Origin: DAORHV01 sp964513925
GTDB lineage: Bacteria > Patescibacteriota > Gracilibacteria > Peribacterales > Peribacteraceae
Assembly: GCA_964513925.1 (NCBI GenBank)
Contig: CAZENR010000001.1
Coordinates: forward strand, 1 to 64,000
Direction: 5' to 3'
Length of the DNA stretch: 64,000 nucleotides
Part shown: piece by piece, positions 14,967 to 23,969 of the stretch
Numbering within the stretch: position 1 is the stretch's first letter
Layout: each line of letters begins with the position of its first letter
The notes under the pieces: model-generated
The model's input: the letters and a program-made list of their open reading frames with translations, nothing else
What the model was told of the DNA's origin: nothing
Databases searched by the model: none
Translations under genes and position numbers: made by a program

Positions 14967-17900
14967 AACTCGATCGTCAGTTCCACCTCTGCAGCACCTT
15001 CGTTTCCGGCACTATCCCGCGCAACCGCGCGCAGCACATGGACGCCGGGGGCTTCTTTCAGCGTGTATTCCAGGCGGTACGGTGCCGATCGCTTTACAGT
15101 CAGTAGCGCTCCATCGAGATAGAACTCCACGCGCTCCACGCCGCCATCGTCCTCGGCGTCTGCCACCAGCGACAACTCGGCACCGGCGGGCATGCGGAGG
15201 GTTTCGACATCGGGGATAAACCGCACCTGAGGCTTACTCGCATCATTTTCGAAGGTGAAGCTGGATGTGTCCTCGGCGGTATTGAAGTACTCGTCGGTCG
15301 CCACGACTTTCAGCACGTGGGAGCCAGCCTTATCTATGGAACGCGGCACTCGGATGATGCCGCGGAAGGGGGCTTCGGTGAATACGCCAACCTGCTTGTC
15401 GTCCACGAAGTACTTTAGCTCCGTGATAGTACTGCGTGACGCGATGCTTGTTTTTGGCTGGAAGGCGGGATACGGCACCGATGATCCGGCGACGGGGGAG
15501 AGCAGCTGCACACTCGGCTTTTCCAGGCGGCCAGGAGTCAGTGCAGGGTCGCATTCCGCAGTGGGCGGCAACGGCAGCGGCAAGCGCGCACCGGTGCCAG
15601 ATTGCAATGCACCCGTGCCGGTGAGCGTTGGGTCAACGGGCTTCCAGGTTTCCATTTGTTTCTTGGCCCACTCTTGAACGGCTTGTTCCCAAAGCGGCCA
15701 GCGGGTTGGCGCCTCGCTCTCGGGGACAAAGAACGGACGCTCTTCCACCGCATCGGCGGGACATGCCGGCGATGCCAGCAATCCGGTAACCTTGTCTACC
15801 TTCAGCATGACGCATGCGGGGTCTTCCTGTGTCGGGGTGCGCTCTTCCAGGGATAAATCCGCTTTGCGCAATTCTACGGGTGTACAGGCGCTTGCCAGCT
15901 TGCCCGAGAGCTTGGATAAGAGCGGCTGGCTCATATTGGGCGGCAGCGAGAATGCAGAGGATGTCGCCGGCATCTTCTTATGGGCGCCCACCATGAAGTC
16001 ATGCCAAATCGGTGCCGCAGTCGTCAGGCCATCCGCTTTTTCGTACAGCGATTGACTGGTGGCGTTCCCCACCCACACGCCCGCAATGATGTTTGGAGTG
16101 AAACCAAGAGTCCATACGCTTTCGGGTCGGCGCAATGTGCAGTTCCCCTTGGTGTCGCGCTCCAAGCACTTGTTACTGGTTCCCGTTTTTGCGGCTGCGT
16201 CCATCCCCGGAACCGAAAGAATGCTTTGCCAGTACTCATTGGGTCTCGCCGATACATCGCTGAGCACGGATGTCACCATGGCCGCCACGCGCGGGTCTAC
16301 AACGTCTTTGGGCTGCTCGGGCTTGTGTGCGTAACGAATGTTTCCTGCATTGTCAGTGATTTTGAGAATGCTGGTAACCGGCATGTACTTACCTCCATCC
16401 GCGATGGTGGCGTATCCCTGCACCATTTCGTAGAGCGGCACTTCTGCGGCGCCGATCGACAGCGGCCAGCCGTAGTCGTAGTCGGGGTTATCTTTGCGGA
16501 ACTCCACCTTGCGTTCAGCGGGAGACACGACGCCTATGCGAGTAGCCAACTCCAACAGCGGCTCTTCGCCGCCACCCAAGAAGAATGCTTTGATAGCCGG
16601 AATGTTACGCGAGCCTCCCAATGCGGCACGCATCGTGGTTAATCCCCAGAACGTGCCGTCGAAGTTTTGCGGCTGGTCTTCGCCGAACTTCGTCGGCAAG
16701 TCGAAGACGATGCTTCCGGGGCCGTAGCCTTGTTCGAATGCCGAGAGATACGTGAAAGCCTTGAAACTGGAGCCCGGTTGGCGCGGAGAGAGCACCATGT
16801 CGATTTTCCCTTCGTGCGCTTCGTCGTGGAAATCCGCGTTGCCGACGTAAGCCAGAATTTCGCGTGTTTTCGGGGCGAGCGCCAGCAATGCCGCGTTCTT
16901 GGCGCCGAATCGTTTCGCAATATCCTCGTTGTGCTCCGCCACAGTCTTCTCGGCAATCTGCTGCACGTTCCAATCCAACGTCGTAGTAATGCGGAAGCCA
17001 CCCTGCTGCAACATGGTGTCGTCTATACCGAACAGCTCCTCAACTTGTTTTTGCACCGAAAGCACGAAGTGGGGCGCGCGAATGTTTTCGCGTTCGCGGC
17101 GGAACGTAAGCGTCTTCAGTTCTACGAGGGCTTTCTCGTACTCCTCGGCGCTGACCATGTTTTGATCCAGCATGTTCTTGAGTACCTGGTCTACGCGTCC
17201 ACCGACGTATACTTTTGTAGTGCCGGAGCCAGCATCCTGACCCAGCAAGCCGATGCGTACGCCGTTATCCGGGATTTGTGCGGCGCTGGCGATGCTTCCG
17301 TTGAGGATGCTTTGCAAGACCTGGTCGTTCACTTGCGTGCGCACGTTTTTTCCGTACGGACTAAAGTACGACGGTCGTTGAGGCAATGCCGCTAATGTTG
17401 CTGCCTGCGCAAGGGAAATGCTAGCCGCTCCGGTACCGAAGTACGTGCGTGCCGCCTGCTCCACGCCGTATGCATTGTTGCCATACGGGATCCAGTTCAA
17501 ATACAGCTCCAGCAGCTGATCTTTGTCGTATTTTTGTTCCAATTTGCATGCCAGCATAAGTTCGCGGATCTTGCGGACCAGCGATCGCTCGCGTCCCACC
17601 AGTGCGTTGCCAGCAAACTGCTGCGTGAGCGTAGATCCTCCGGAACGGACGAAGGCACCCGGTGCCACTTGGCTGACCAAAGCGCGCGTGAAGCCGATGA
17701 AATCGAAGCAGCTGCCACGACTGAAGAAACGCTCGTCTTCTATGGCGATAGTCGCCTGTTTCACATAATTGCTGATTTTGTTTCCGGGTACGTACGTGCG
17801 GTCTTGTTCAGAGTACAGGCGATACAACTCCACGCCGTTCCTATCCAAAATCACCGTGCTTTGGGAGGCAAACAGGGTTGCAGGGTCATCGATATTCGGC

Positions 17901-18205
17901 AGCGTGAACCACAATAGCGTCAATCCGACGACGATGAATGCGGCGCCACCTCCTGCAATGCGCAAGATCAGCGACTTCCATTCGGCTCGTGTACGGCGTG
18001 CGAACACCCTGCGTAGCAGCGTACGGAGCATGGTTTCGCCCTTTCCGGCAGCGGCGGCTGCCACGTGAGCTCGCGGAGCTTTTTTTCTGCGATACGGAGG
18101 CCGCAGCGCGCCACCCGCCGGAGAGGCGGAAGCATCGTCCGTGCCTGGTAAATCGGACGATTCTTCACCGTACAATGGTCGGCTGGAGAAGCCGCTATTC
18201 ATCAT
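14963..18205 (-). CDS. Class A penicillin-binding protein with C-terminal Ig-like domains (PBP1C-like)
   Basis: The start at 18205 (MMNSGFSSRPL) has TAGACT (18219..18214) 8 bases upstream and TTGCGC 17 bp before that; longer frames run past the promoter. The product has 1080 residues. A cytoplasmic arginine/alanine-rich tail and one membrane helix (about 75-100) lead to a GT51 glycosyltransferase (AIEDERFF near residue 154, GGSTLTQQ) that polymerises lipid II. The transpeptidase has SSFK near 478, SRN in GGSRNIPA and KTGT near 673. Two beta-sandwich domains at the C-terminus resemble BiPBP_C/Ig-like modules (HVLKVVATDEYFN and HVLRAVARDSAGNEG). It builds and crosslinks peptidoglycan outside the membrane. 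Confidence 0.93.
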   Translation of the reverse strand: MMNSGFSSRPLYGEESSDLPGTDDASASPAGGALRPPYRRKKAPRAHVAAAAAGKGETMLRTLLRRVFARRTRAEWKSLILRIAGGGAAFIVVGLTLLWFTLPNIDDPATLFASQSTVILDRNGVELYRLYSEQDRTYVPGNKISNYVKQATIAIEDERFFSRGSCFDFIGFTRALVSQVAPGAFVRSGGSTLTQQFAGNALVGRERSLVRKIRELMLACKLEQKYDKDQLLELYLNWIPYGNNAYGVEQAARTYFGTGAASISLAQAATLAALPQRPSYFSPYGKNVRTQVNDQVLQSILNGSIASAAQIPDNGVRIGLLGQDAGSGTTKVYVGGRVDQVLKNMLDQNMVSAEEYEKALVELKTLTFRRERENIRAPHFVLSVQKQVEELFGIDDTMLQQGGFRITTTLDWNVQQIAEKTVAEHNEDIAKRFGAKNAALLALAPKTREILAYVGNADFHDEAHEGKIDMVLSPRQPGSSFKAFTYLSAFEQGYGPGSIVFDLPTKFGEDQPQNFDGTFWGLTTMRAALGGSRNIPAIKAFFLGGGEEPLLELATRIGVVSPAERKVEFRKDNPDYDYGWPLSIGAAEVPLYEMVQGYATIADGGKYMPVTSILKITDNAGNIRYAHKPEQPKDVVDPRVAAMVTSVLSDVSARPNEYWQSILSVPGMDAAAKTGTSNKCLERDTKGNCTLRRPESVWTLGFTPNIIAGVWVGNATSQSLYEKADGLTTAAPIWHDFMVGAHKKMPATSSAFSLPPNMSQPLLSKLSGKLASACTPVELRKADLSLEERTPTQEDPACVMLKVDKVTGLLASPACPADAVEERPFFVPESEAPTRWPLWEQAVQEWAKKQMETWKPVDPTLTGTGALQSGTGARLPLPLPPTAECDPALTPGRLEKPSVQLLSPVAGSSVPYPAFQPKTSIASRSTITELKYFVDDKQVGVFTEAPFRGIIRVPRSIDKAGSHVLKVVATDEYFNTAEDTSSFTFENDASKPQVRFIPDVETLRMPAGAELSLVADAEDDGGVERVEFYLDGALLTVKRSAPYRLEYTLKEAPGVHVLRAVARDSAGNEGAAEVELTIEF

Positions 18206-18288
18206 AGGTGCCAAGTCTAAACACCTCGAACGACCCGCGCAACCCGTGCCCCGCTTGCCCTGGTCTTCAGTTTTCCGCAGAAATCTGC

Positions 18289-18294
18289 TATAAT
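18289..18294 (+). promoter_or_regulatory. Leaderless-type -10 box of the mini-pilin gene
   Basis: TGC-TATAAT is a perfect extended -10 ending exactly 6 bases before the ATG at 18301. The expected transcription start is the A of the ATG. This is the clearest single example of the leaderless pattern in the window. Confidence 0.7.
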
Positions 18295-18300
18295 AGCCCG

Positions 18301-18639
18301 ATGGCACTCCGTCGATTCATCTCCATTGTCGTAGCGGCAGCATTTGCGCTTCCGCAGGGCGTATTGGCCTACAACCTTGGCGACAAGGTCGTGGTATCAA
18401 CGGGCGTGGTAACCAATTTGGACCGCATTATCACCGGCATTGTGAACGTGCTGCTATTTTGGGGTGGCGGCGTGACGACGACGATTTTCCTCATCGGTGC
18501 ATTTATGATGGTCGGATCCGGCGGCGGGCAGTTTTTGGATCGCGGCAAGAAACTCATGTTTGCCGCACTCATCGGTTACGCCATCATCCTGAGTGCCTGG
18601 CTCATTATGAGCACGGTGGTGTTCTTCATCGCTGGCTAA
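18301..18639 (+). CDS. VirB2/TrbC-like small membrane protein (pilin-like)
   Basis: The 112-residue protein has a cleavable signal sequence (FISIVVAAAFALPQGVLA) and two further hydrophobic helices (residues about 40-66 and 80-111) joined by the short basic loop GGGQFLDRGKKLM. This arrangement (signal peptide, helix, glycine/lysine loop, helix) is that of VirB2/TrbC pilin subunits and of small pilin-like proteins widespread in CPR genomes. No other type IV secretion genes are adjacent, so whether it polymerises is unknown. It is divergent from the PBP gene. Confidence 0.65.
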   Translation: MALRRFISIVVAAAFALPQGVLAYNLGDKVVVSTGVVTNLDRIITGIVNVLLFWGGGVTTTIFLIGAFMMVGSGGGQFLDRGKKLMFAALIGYAIILSAWLIMSTVVFFIAG

Positions 18640-18675
18640 GGGGTTTCGCACGGTAATTCGTGCTACACTTCCGGC

Positions 18676-19293
18676 ATGGCTACGCCATTAAACGACGGCT
18701 CGCTCGACATTCTCCGGCAGGCGGAAGATTTGAAGATGGAAGGCAAGTATGCCGAGTCCATCTCGCTCCTGGAAAAGCTGCTCATTACCGACCCCGACAA
18801 CGTGGAGGCGCTGGAGGAAATTGCCGATAATGAACTGAGCCTGGAGCATTTCGATCGTGCTGCGAACGCTGCGCGCAGCGCCATCGCGTTGGATGCCAAG
18901 AGTTTTACGGGATACTACATTCTTGGCTTCGTTGCATCGCACTTTGAGCGCTGGAGCGAGTCCGTAGAACTGCTGCGCACCGCGAACACGCTCAAGCACA
19001 ACAATCCTGAAATTCTTCGCTGCCTGGGCTGGGCACTATTTAATTCCGGCGACAGTGTCGACGGCGTGGTGACGCTGGAGCGCGCATTGAATCTGGATCC
19101 TGCAAATCCGCTGACGCTTTGCGATCTTGGCGTCATTTACTTGCGCATGAATAATTTCTCCAAAGCAAAAGCGCTGTTCCAGCGCGCACTGGATGTAGAC
19201 CCCGGTAACGCTCGGGCCTTGGAGTGCCTGCAGATGGCCGCCCGTATCGAGCAGCATGCCGAGTCCGCTCCCGCCAAAGGGGAACAGGCGTAG
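18676..19293 (+). CDS. TPR repeat protein, 205 aa
   Basis: The product consists of about five tetratricopeptide repeats: AEDLKMEGKYAESISLLEKLL, then a unit around EHFDRAANAARSAIALD, ESVELLRTANTLK, GVVTLERALNLDPANP and SKAKALFQRALDVDPGNA. There is no signal peptide or membrane helix, so it is a cytoplasmic scaffold. TGC-TACACT (box 18664-18669) ends 6 bases before the ATG. It follows the mini-pilin gene with its own promoter. Partner proteins are not predictable. Confidence 0.85.
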   Translation: MATPLNDGSLDILRQAEDLKMEGKYAESISLLEKLLITDPDNVEALEEIADNELSLEHFDRAANAARSAIALDAKSFTGYYILGFVASHFERWSESVELLRTANTLKHNNPEILRCLGWALFNSGDSVDGVVTLERALNLDPANPLTLCDLGVIYLRMNNFSKAKALFQRALDVDPGNARALECLQMAARIEQHAESAPAKGEQA

Positions 19294-19326
19294 TGCCGAC
19301 AGGGGGTATCCGCTAGGCTGCGGAGT

Positions 19327-19758
19327 ATGTCACTTTCCGAATACCTGCAAGGGGGCCTGGTGCCCCGCAGCGATGTGCACATGCACCAGGCGTCATTTCT
19401 TGCGTCGCTAGCTGCCGCAGTGGCGATTTACTCCATGATCGTTCCATTCGTGTTCATCGACGCATCGGTCGCGCTGTACCACGCCGTCTATTTCCGCGCA
19501 TTCGGATTGCCATTCGTACGCCGAAAAGATCACGTGATATTGGACCGAGGAAGACTTGCCGGACTCAATTTCGGCCAGCGTCTGAATTGCTTGTACTGCG
19601 ACTACGCCAACGGCGTGCTGTCATGGGTGTGCGCGGTCACTACCGTCACCGAGGCGTACAGCTGCGCGATCAGGCACCCATCCGGCGTCCGCCCCCATGA
19701 TGCGATTGGCTACTACGAAGCCGCAGATTTCGCCATCGCCAAGCCGGTCCGCAAGTGA
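19327..19758 (+). CDS. Conserved hypothetical protein with CxxC motif, 143 aa
   Basis: The N-terminal half has one hydrophobic segment (FLASLAAAVAIYSMIVPFVF). The C-terminal half contains RLNCLYCDYANGVLSWVCAV and then EAYSCAIRH, a Cys-x2-Cys plus a later Cys-Ala-Ile-Arg-His. I recall similar NCxYCxYxNG...C-IKH patterns in unannotated CPR proteins, so it is probably a conserved family. The cysteines may bind a metal. A TAGGCT box (19314-19319) ends 7 bases before the ATG. Function is unknown. Confidence 0.7.
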   Translation: MSLSEYLQGGLVPRSDVHMHQASFLASLAAAVAIYSMIVPFVFIDASVALYHAVYFRAFGLPFVRRKDHVILDRGRLAGLNFGQRLNCLYCDYANGVLSWVCAVTTVTEAYSCAIRHPSGVRPHDAIGYYEAADFAIAKPVRK

Positions 19759-19789
19759 TTGCAAGGCACTGCAGCGCTATGATGTACGC

Positions 19790-20758
19790 ATGTTTGCACG
19801 CATGCCCGCCATGCCCCTTCTCCTGAAGCGCGGCTGCATCCGCGGCCTGAAGAACGTTGTCCGCGAGGACGGCTGGGCAGGTTCGGTAGGGTCGTTGTTC
19901 GGCGTGTTGCTGCTCGGCCAGGTGCTGCTACTACTGGTGTTCTCGGCACACGTGGGCGTCCAATTTCTGCGCGAGCAAACCGATTTGCGCCTGGAAATAA
20001 TGGATTCCGCTTCCGACGACCACATTCAAGATCTGGTCCAAAATGTCCGCTCCCTCCCATATGTCGAGGAAGTACTCTACGTCACGCGCGAACAGGCGTT
20101 CGAGCGCCAGCGCGAAAAAGACCCCCAGCTCATTGCATTCCTGGAGAAGTTCGGCATTGCCAATCCGTTCCCCGAAACGCTTGGCGTACGCCTAAAGAGC
20201 ATTGCCGATTATCCGAGATTTTTGCAGTTTTTGCAGCAGCCCGTCTTCGCCCAGACCATCGACCCGCAATTCCTCTCTCAAACCACCGACCAAGAGCGGC
20301 AGCTGTACCAGTTGGTGGGCATTGTTTCCTCGGCGCGCACGTTTTTGATCGCGGTGGTGATCCTGTTCGTGCTGGTGTTGCTCTTCGTCATCGCAGAGCT
20401 GATACGGCGGCGCGCCATGCTGCGTCGAGACGAGGTGTTTGTTGAGCAGCTCGTGGGAGCGCCTGCCATCTTCACCGCTCTGCCGTTTGCGGTGGAAATT
20501 GCCCTGCTGCTACTGGTGTCATTGGTGCTATCCTTGCTGTTTGCCGCAGCGGCGATTGCCGTCGCGCCTGCCATATTGCCTTCCTTGGCAGCCGGAGGAG
20601 CGTTTGCAGTTTGGGGACAGGCGATTGTTACCACGTTGTTGCAGTGGCTTCCGCTCACGCTCTTATTGCAATTCCTGCTCATTCCCGCGCTGGCAGTTGT
20701 CGCTACGGCTTTCGTGCTGTGGTCCCGCCTGCAGGGATCGACACTTTCCATGGCGTAA
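19790..20758 (+). CDS. ftsX: FtsX-like cell division membrane protein
   Basis: The 322-residue product has the FtsX plan: a short cytoplasmic N-terminus, first membrane helix (GVLLLGQVLLLLVFSAHVGV), an extracytoplasmic domain of about 120 residues containing LPYVEEVLYVTREQAFERQREKDPQ, then three more helices. In FtsEX the complex activates peptidoglycan hydrolases at the septum. The ATPase gene ftsE, normally directly upstream, is not here. The start MFARMPAMPLLLKRG is chosen because TATGAT (19778-19783) ends 6 bases before it; a longer frame extends into the preceding gene. Confidence 0.85.
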   Translation: MFARMPAMPLLLKRGCIRGLKNVVREDGWAGSVGSLFGVLLLGQVLLLLVFSAHVGVQFLREQTDLRLEIMDSASDDHIQDLVQNVRSLPYVEEVLYVTREQAFERQREKDPQLIAFLEKFGIANPFPETLGVRLKSIADYPRFLQFLQQPVFAQTIDPQFLSQTTDQERQLYQLVGIVSSARTFLIAVVILFVLVLLFVIAELIRRRAMLRRDEVFVEQLVGAPAIFTALPFAVEIALLLLVSLVLSLLFAAAAIAVAPAILPSLAAGGAFAVWGQAIVTTLLQWLPLTLLLQFLLIPALAVVATAFVLWSRLQGSTLSMA

Positions 20759-20779
20759 CGACTGGTATACTCACCGTCC

Positions 20780-21472
20780 GTGAGCCGCACTGTTGCCGAC
20801 GAAGCCATCGTGCTGAAGACGTACAATATCGGTGAAGCCGATCGTTTTTGCGTACTGCTCACCAAACGTTCCGGGCGGATTGCGGCCAGGGCCGCCGGCG
20901 TTCGTCGCACCACCAGCAAGAGGGGAGCCGCGCTGTTGCCACTGCGCCGCGTCACCATGGAATACGCCGCCGGACGTACCGGAACATATAGCATCACTCA
21001 GGCGTCCTGCCTCGATGCCTACTCCCACTGCGCCACATCGTTGCGTGCGTTTTCCTGCGCCGAACAAGGCGTGGAAATTTTGCTCAACCTTATCCACGAC
21101 GGAGAACCGGTGGAGCATGTGTACATGCTGGCGCAGGAGTTCCTGTCGCTGTGCCGAGAGGACCATCCATCCGCACTACTGCCTTGTTTTACACTAAAGC
21201 TACTTTCCTTGCTCGGCTCGCTTCCGGGCGGCGAAGACATTGCAGCATTGCCGCGCGATACGTCGGCCACCCGCCGCCTTTCTCCGGCATTGCGCGCTCT
21301 GCTAACCGGCATTGCCGAACTCCCATTGGTCGAAGCCGCGCAGTATCCAGCATCACTTGTCTCCGAACTCGAAGGGTTTAGTCGTTATTTGCTTGGCAGC
21401 CAACTTGGTTCATCGCTTAAATCTCCTCCGGTCGTCAGTCGGTTGTCGCCGGACTCCACACCGATCAGGTAG
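20780..21472 (+). CDS. recO: DNA repair protein RecO
   Basis: The N-terminal OB-fold region (DEAIVLKTYNIGEADRFCVL, then the basic RSGRIAARAAGVRRTTSKRG) matches RecO, followed by the helical domain; zinc-binding cysteines seen in some RecO proteins are not obvious. RecO anneals single strands and loads RecA with RecR. The start is GTG, with TATACT (20766-20771) 8 bases upstream. The 230-residue length is normal. The last 88 bases overlap the end of the convergent VanW-like gene on the other strand. Confidence 0.85.
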   Translation: MSRTVADEAIVLKTYNIGEADRFCVLLTKRSGRIAARAAGVRRTTSKRGAALLPLRRVTMEYAAGRTGTYSITQASCLDAYSHCATSLRAFSCAEQGVEILLNLIHDGEPVEHVYMLAQEFLSLCREDHPSALLPCFTLKLLSLLGSLPGGEDIAALPRDTSATRRLSPALRALLTGIAELPLVEAAQYPASLVSELEGFSRYLLGSQLGSSLKSPPVVSRLSPDSTPIR

Positions 21473-22728
21473 TACAGCTGACGGGTTTCGTAGAGCGAGA
21501 AGAAGCTTTCCAGCGTGGCCCCGGTAGCCTGCTCTGGTTGTAGCGATCGATACCACATCACCCTCATGCCGTCGTGGCGATCGCCAACTTTCTTTTTTTC
21601 GCCCACCTGCACCTTGCTGCGGTCTGTGCTGTATTCGACACGTTCGTCTTTGGGTGCGGATACGCGATCGCTGACAAACGGGCCGAACACCTCGCTCTTC
21701 CTGTCGTCTTTGGTGCCGTAGTAAATAAAGAATGCACGGTCTTCATCATCGGTAAACGACTGCATGAGCAGCGCACCCGGGGTGTCGTTGAGGAATTTCA
21801 TGTCCACGCTTGGAGGATAGATGGTGGCATCGGTTCCTTGGGGGCTGTAGTACGTCACTGCATAGCTGTGATTCTTGCGCTGCACAATCGGCATGCCGTA
21901 CTCCCACGGGCCGCGGTATGCGGTTGAGCTGACTTGGCACAGCCCTCCTCCGTAATCCGGAAGGGTTTGGGCGCCTTGAATCACCAATTCTTTCACATAT
22001 CCGGTCACCGCATTTACGGGCCCCAGCGTCTCCACAAACGAGAAGATCGATCCTTGTGGGATAAGGTGTCCGTTGAATTTGGCAACGCCTACGGCAATGT
22101 TGTGGCGGCGGTTCTTGGGAGAGCCGGCAAAGACCGATTCCCCGACAGTGACCACTTCACGAATGCCCTGCTGCCGCAGTTCCTCGTCTTCAACCCGAAC
22201 CCCTGCCGGCGTTTCAATAACCGGCAGCACCACCGTGGAAATATTCTGTTCCATAGCCGCATGCACCAGCGCCGCGCCGCGCACCACATCTACCTTGCGG
22301 CCAGGCAGTCCCTTTCCCTCAAAGACTACGCTGCCGGATGCGCTCTTGGTGATGACGACCGAGCCGGGATCGCGGTTGAACTTCGAGCCGATTTCGCGCT
22401 CCAACGTGCGTTGTATGGCATCGGTATTCCAGTCCACCACCACGTCGTTCGTCCAGCCGGGTGCGTCGATAGGTTCGGTGCCACAGGTCAGCAATCGTGC
22501 TGGAGGAACAGCGGGCATTCCTTGGTAAAACCATTGCTTGCGCGGCTGCTTCCATTCCGGATGCTTGGCAGGGTTTACCGTGAAAATATGATGCTTGTAC
22601 GTGAATGTCAGCATAGTCGGCGCGGCAATGGCGGCGTCCGCGCCTATGCCAAAGGCCATCGCTGCGACAATAGCAGGGCAGAGTGCCGCGCCGCGGAGAG
22701 TAGCGATGAGTGTGCGCAGCGCGTGCAT
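21385..22728 (-). CDS. VanW family protein
   Basis: The 447-residue protein has an N-terminal signal or anchor (ALCPAIVAAMAFGIGADAAIA), a middle region of the kind that precedes VanW domains, and a VanW domain with RRHNIAVGVAKFNGHLIPQG, FSFVETLGPVNAVTGY and GGGLCQVSSTAYR. The GGGLCQ(V/I)SST motif is the hallmark of the family. VanW proteins are exported, often associated with cell-wall enzymes, and their activity is not established. It starts 3 bases after the RNase H stop, so both are one transcript. Its 3' end overlaps recO convergently. Confidence 0.88.
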   Translation of the reverse strand: MHALRTLIATLRGAALCPAIVAAMAFGIGADAAIAAPTMLTFTYKHHIFTVNPAKHPEWKQPRKQWFYQGMPAVPPARLLTCGTEPIDAPGWTNDVVVDWNTDAIQRTLEREIGSKFNRDPGSVVITKSASGSVVFEGKGLPGRKVDVVRGAALVHAAMEQNISTVVLPVIETPAGVRVEDEELRQQGIREVVTVGESVFAGSPKNRRHNIAVGVAKFNGHLIPQGSIFSFVETLGPVNAVTGYVKELVIQGAQTLPDYGGGLCQVSSTAYRGPWEYGMPIVQRKNHSYAVTYYSPQGTDATIYPPSVDMKFLNDTPGALLMQSFTDDEDRAFFIYYGTKDDRKSEVFGPFVSDRVSAPKDERVEYSTDRSKVQVGEKKKVGDRHDGMRVMWYRSLQPEQATGATLESFFSLYETRQLYYLIGVESGDNRLTTGGDLSDEPSWLPSK

Positions 22729-22731
22729 GAA

Positions 22732-23316
22732 TTAGAGGAGTCGGGCCGGTGATGGTGCTCCCGGCACGGGGTGTAAGTCCAGCGCTTTGTTCACCAGGGC
22801 GTCGGCGCGCATGTTCTGCCGGCGCGGGATATACGTGAATGTGACCTGTGCGAATTCCGACTTCAGCTCCATGATTTCATCAATAAGTGGCTGGAATGTC
22901 GCCATTTTTACCCGGTATTCGCCCGACAGTTGCTTTACCACCAGTTCGGAATCCAGGTGGCACACCAAATGATTCGGGCGGAATTCCGCGGCCATGTGCA
23001 GGCCTGCGATCAACGCGCGGTATTCGGCGATGTTATTGGTTTGAATGCCGATGCACTCGCTGTGTTCCTTCAGCACCGCGCCCGTTGCCGGGTCCATGAG
23101 CACGCAGCCGATCGCCGCCTGCCCAGGGTTGCCCCGAGAACCACCATCCGAGAATAAGTGCAGCGTTCCACCGATCGCCAAAGGTTGCTGGATTTCGGGT
23201 GCGATGGCTGTGTCTATCGCCTTGCTCACCAGGTCCGCGACGAACTTCTCGCGTTCGCGCACCTTTGGGAACAACACGGCCAGCTTCTTTTCCAATGCGG
23301 CGGGCAACTTGATCAT
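22732..23316 (-). CDS. Ribonuclease H family protein
   Basis: HLFSDGGSRGNPGQAAIG (Asp57), NNIAEYRALIAGL and HLDSELVVKQL supply the three acidic residues of the type 1 RNase H site. The family degrades RNA in RNA-DNA hybrids. A helical N-terminal extension of about 50 residues (LPAALEKKLAVLFPKVRERE) precedes the domain; this is not the caulimovirus-type zinc extension. The start MIKLPAAL at 23316 is preferred: TACAAT (23329..23324) ends 7 bases before it and overlaps the more upstream ATG at 23325. The VanW gene follows after 3 bases. Confidence 0.88.
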   Translation of the reverse strand: MIKLPAALEKKLAVLFPKVREREKFVADLVSKAIDTAIAPEIQQPLAIGGTLHLFSDGGSRGNPGQAAIGCVLMDPATGAVLKEHSECIGIQTNNIAEYRALIAGLHMAAEFRPNHLVCHLDSELVVKQLSGEYRVKMATFQPLIDEIMELKSEFAQVTFTYIPRRQNMRADALVNKALDLHPVPGAPSPARLL

Positions 23317-23357
23317 GTGCCGCATTGTACCGCACGCGGGGCGGGGGATCACTTGGT

Positions 23358-23963
23358 TTACGATTGCTTGCCGCACGCGCACGAGTCCTTGCCGCCGCAA
23401 CAGGTTTTTGCCAGATCCAGCTTAAACCTCCCATCGCGGTAGTCGATGTGCGATCCGCCTATGCGCCATAAGGTTTCGGGCGCCGCGAAGAAGGGCAATT
23501 CAGGAACTTCGCGCTGCACAAACACCAAGTCATCCGGCTGGGAAGATTGCTCAAACTCCATACAGAACGCTCCCTGCTCGTCCGTGCCTACGCGCAGTCC
23601 GTACCCCTTCTTTCCGTCGGCTTCGGCAATCTTGAGCAGTGCCCGCGCCGCCTCAGGAGACATGGTCAGTGTTGCGGGTTTCGATGGGGCGGCAGCCAGC
23701 AGGCGTTGCAAGTCTGCCACTATCAATTCGATGTCATGCTCGCTTAATCCATGATTCAAAGCACCTTCCTCCAGCGATTCCAAGGTATTGAATGCGCAGC
23801 CGACGCAGTGCAGTCCGTATTCGCCCAACACGCTTGCGGCCTGCGGGTGCAGCGCAACGATGTCCATGACATTCATGCCAGCATGCACGCGCGGCGCCGC
23901 TACGGTCTTTGCCCTTGGTTTGGCCGGAGCTTTTGGCCGTTTTGCAACGCGTTTTGCTGGCAT
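23358..23963 (-). CDS. DUF1858-HesB/IscA-type fusion protein
   Basis: A lysine/proline/alanine-rich N-terminal tail (residues 1-28) leads to a DUF1858-like domain (MDIVALHPQAASVLGEYGLHCVGCAF), the small helical domain with a Cys-x2-Cys loop known from ScdA/hybrid-cluster contexts. A HesB/IscA-like Fe-S carrier domain follows (TMSPEAARALLKIAEADG, then the first ligand in GAFCMEF and the C-terminal cysteines CCGGKDSCACG). The protein would deliver or bind Fe-S clusters. TATACT (23975..23970) ends exactly 6 bases before the ATG. The promoter is shared with the divergent protease gene. 201 residues. Confidence 0.75.
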   Translation of the reverse strand: MPAKRVAKRPKAPAKPRAKTVAAPRVHAGMNVMDIVALHPQAASVLGEYGLHCVGCAFNTLESLEEGALNHGLSEHDIELIVADLQRLLAAAPSKPATLTMSPEAARALLKIAEADGKKGYGLRVGTDEQGAFCMEFEQSSQPDDLVFVQREVPELPFFAAPETLWRIGGSHIDYRDGRFKLDLAKTCCGGKDSCACGKQS

Positions 23964-23969
23964 GCAACC

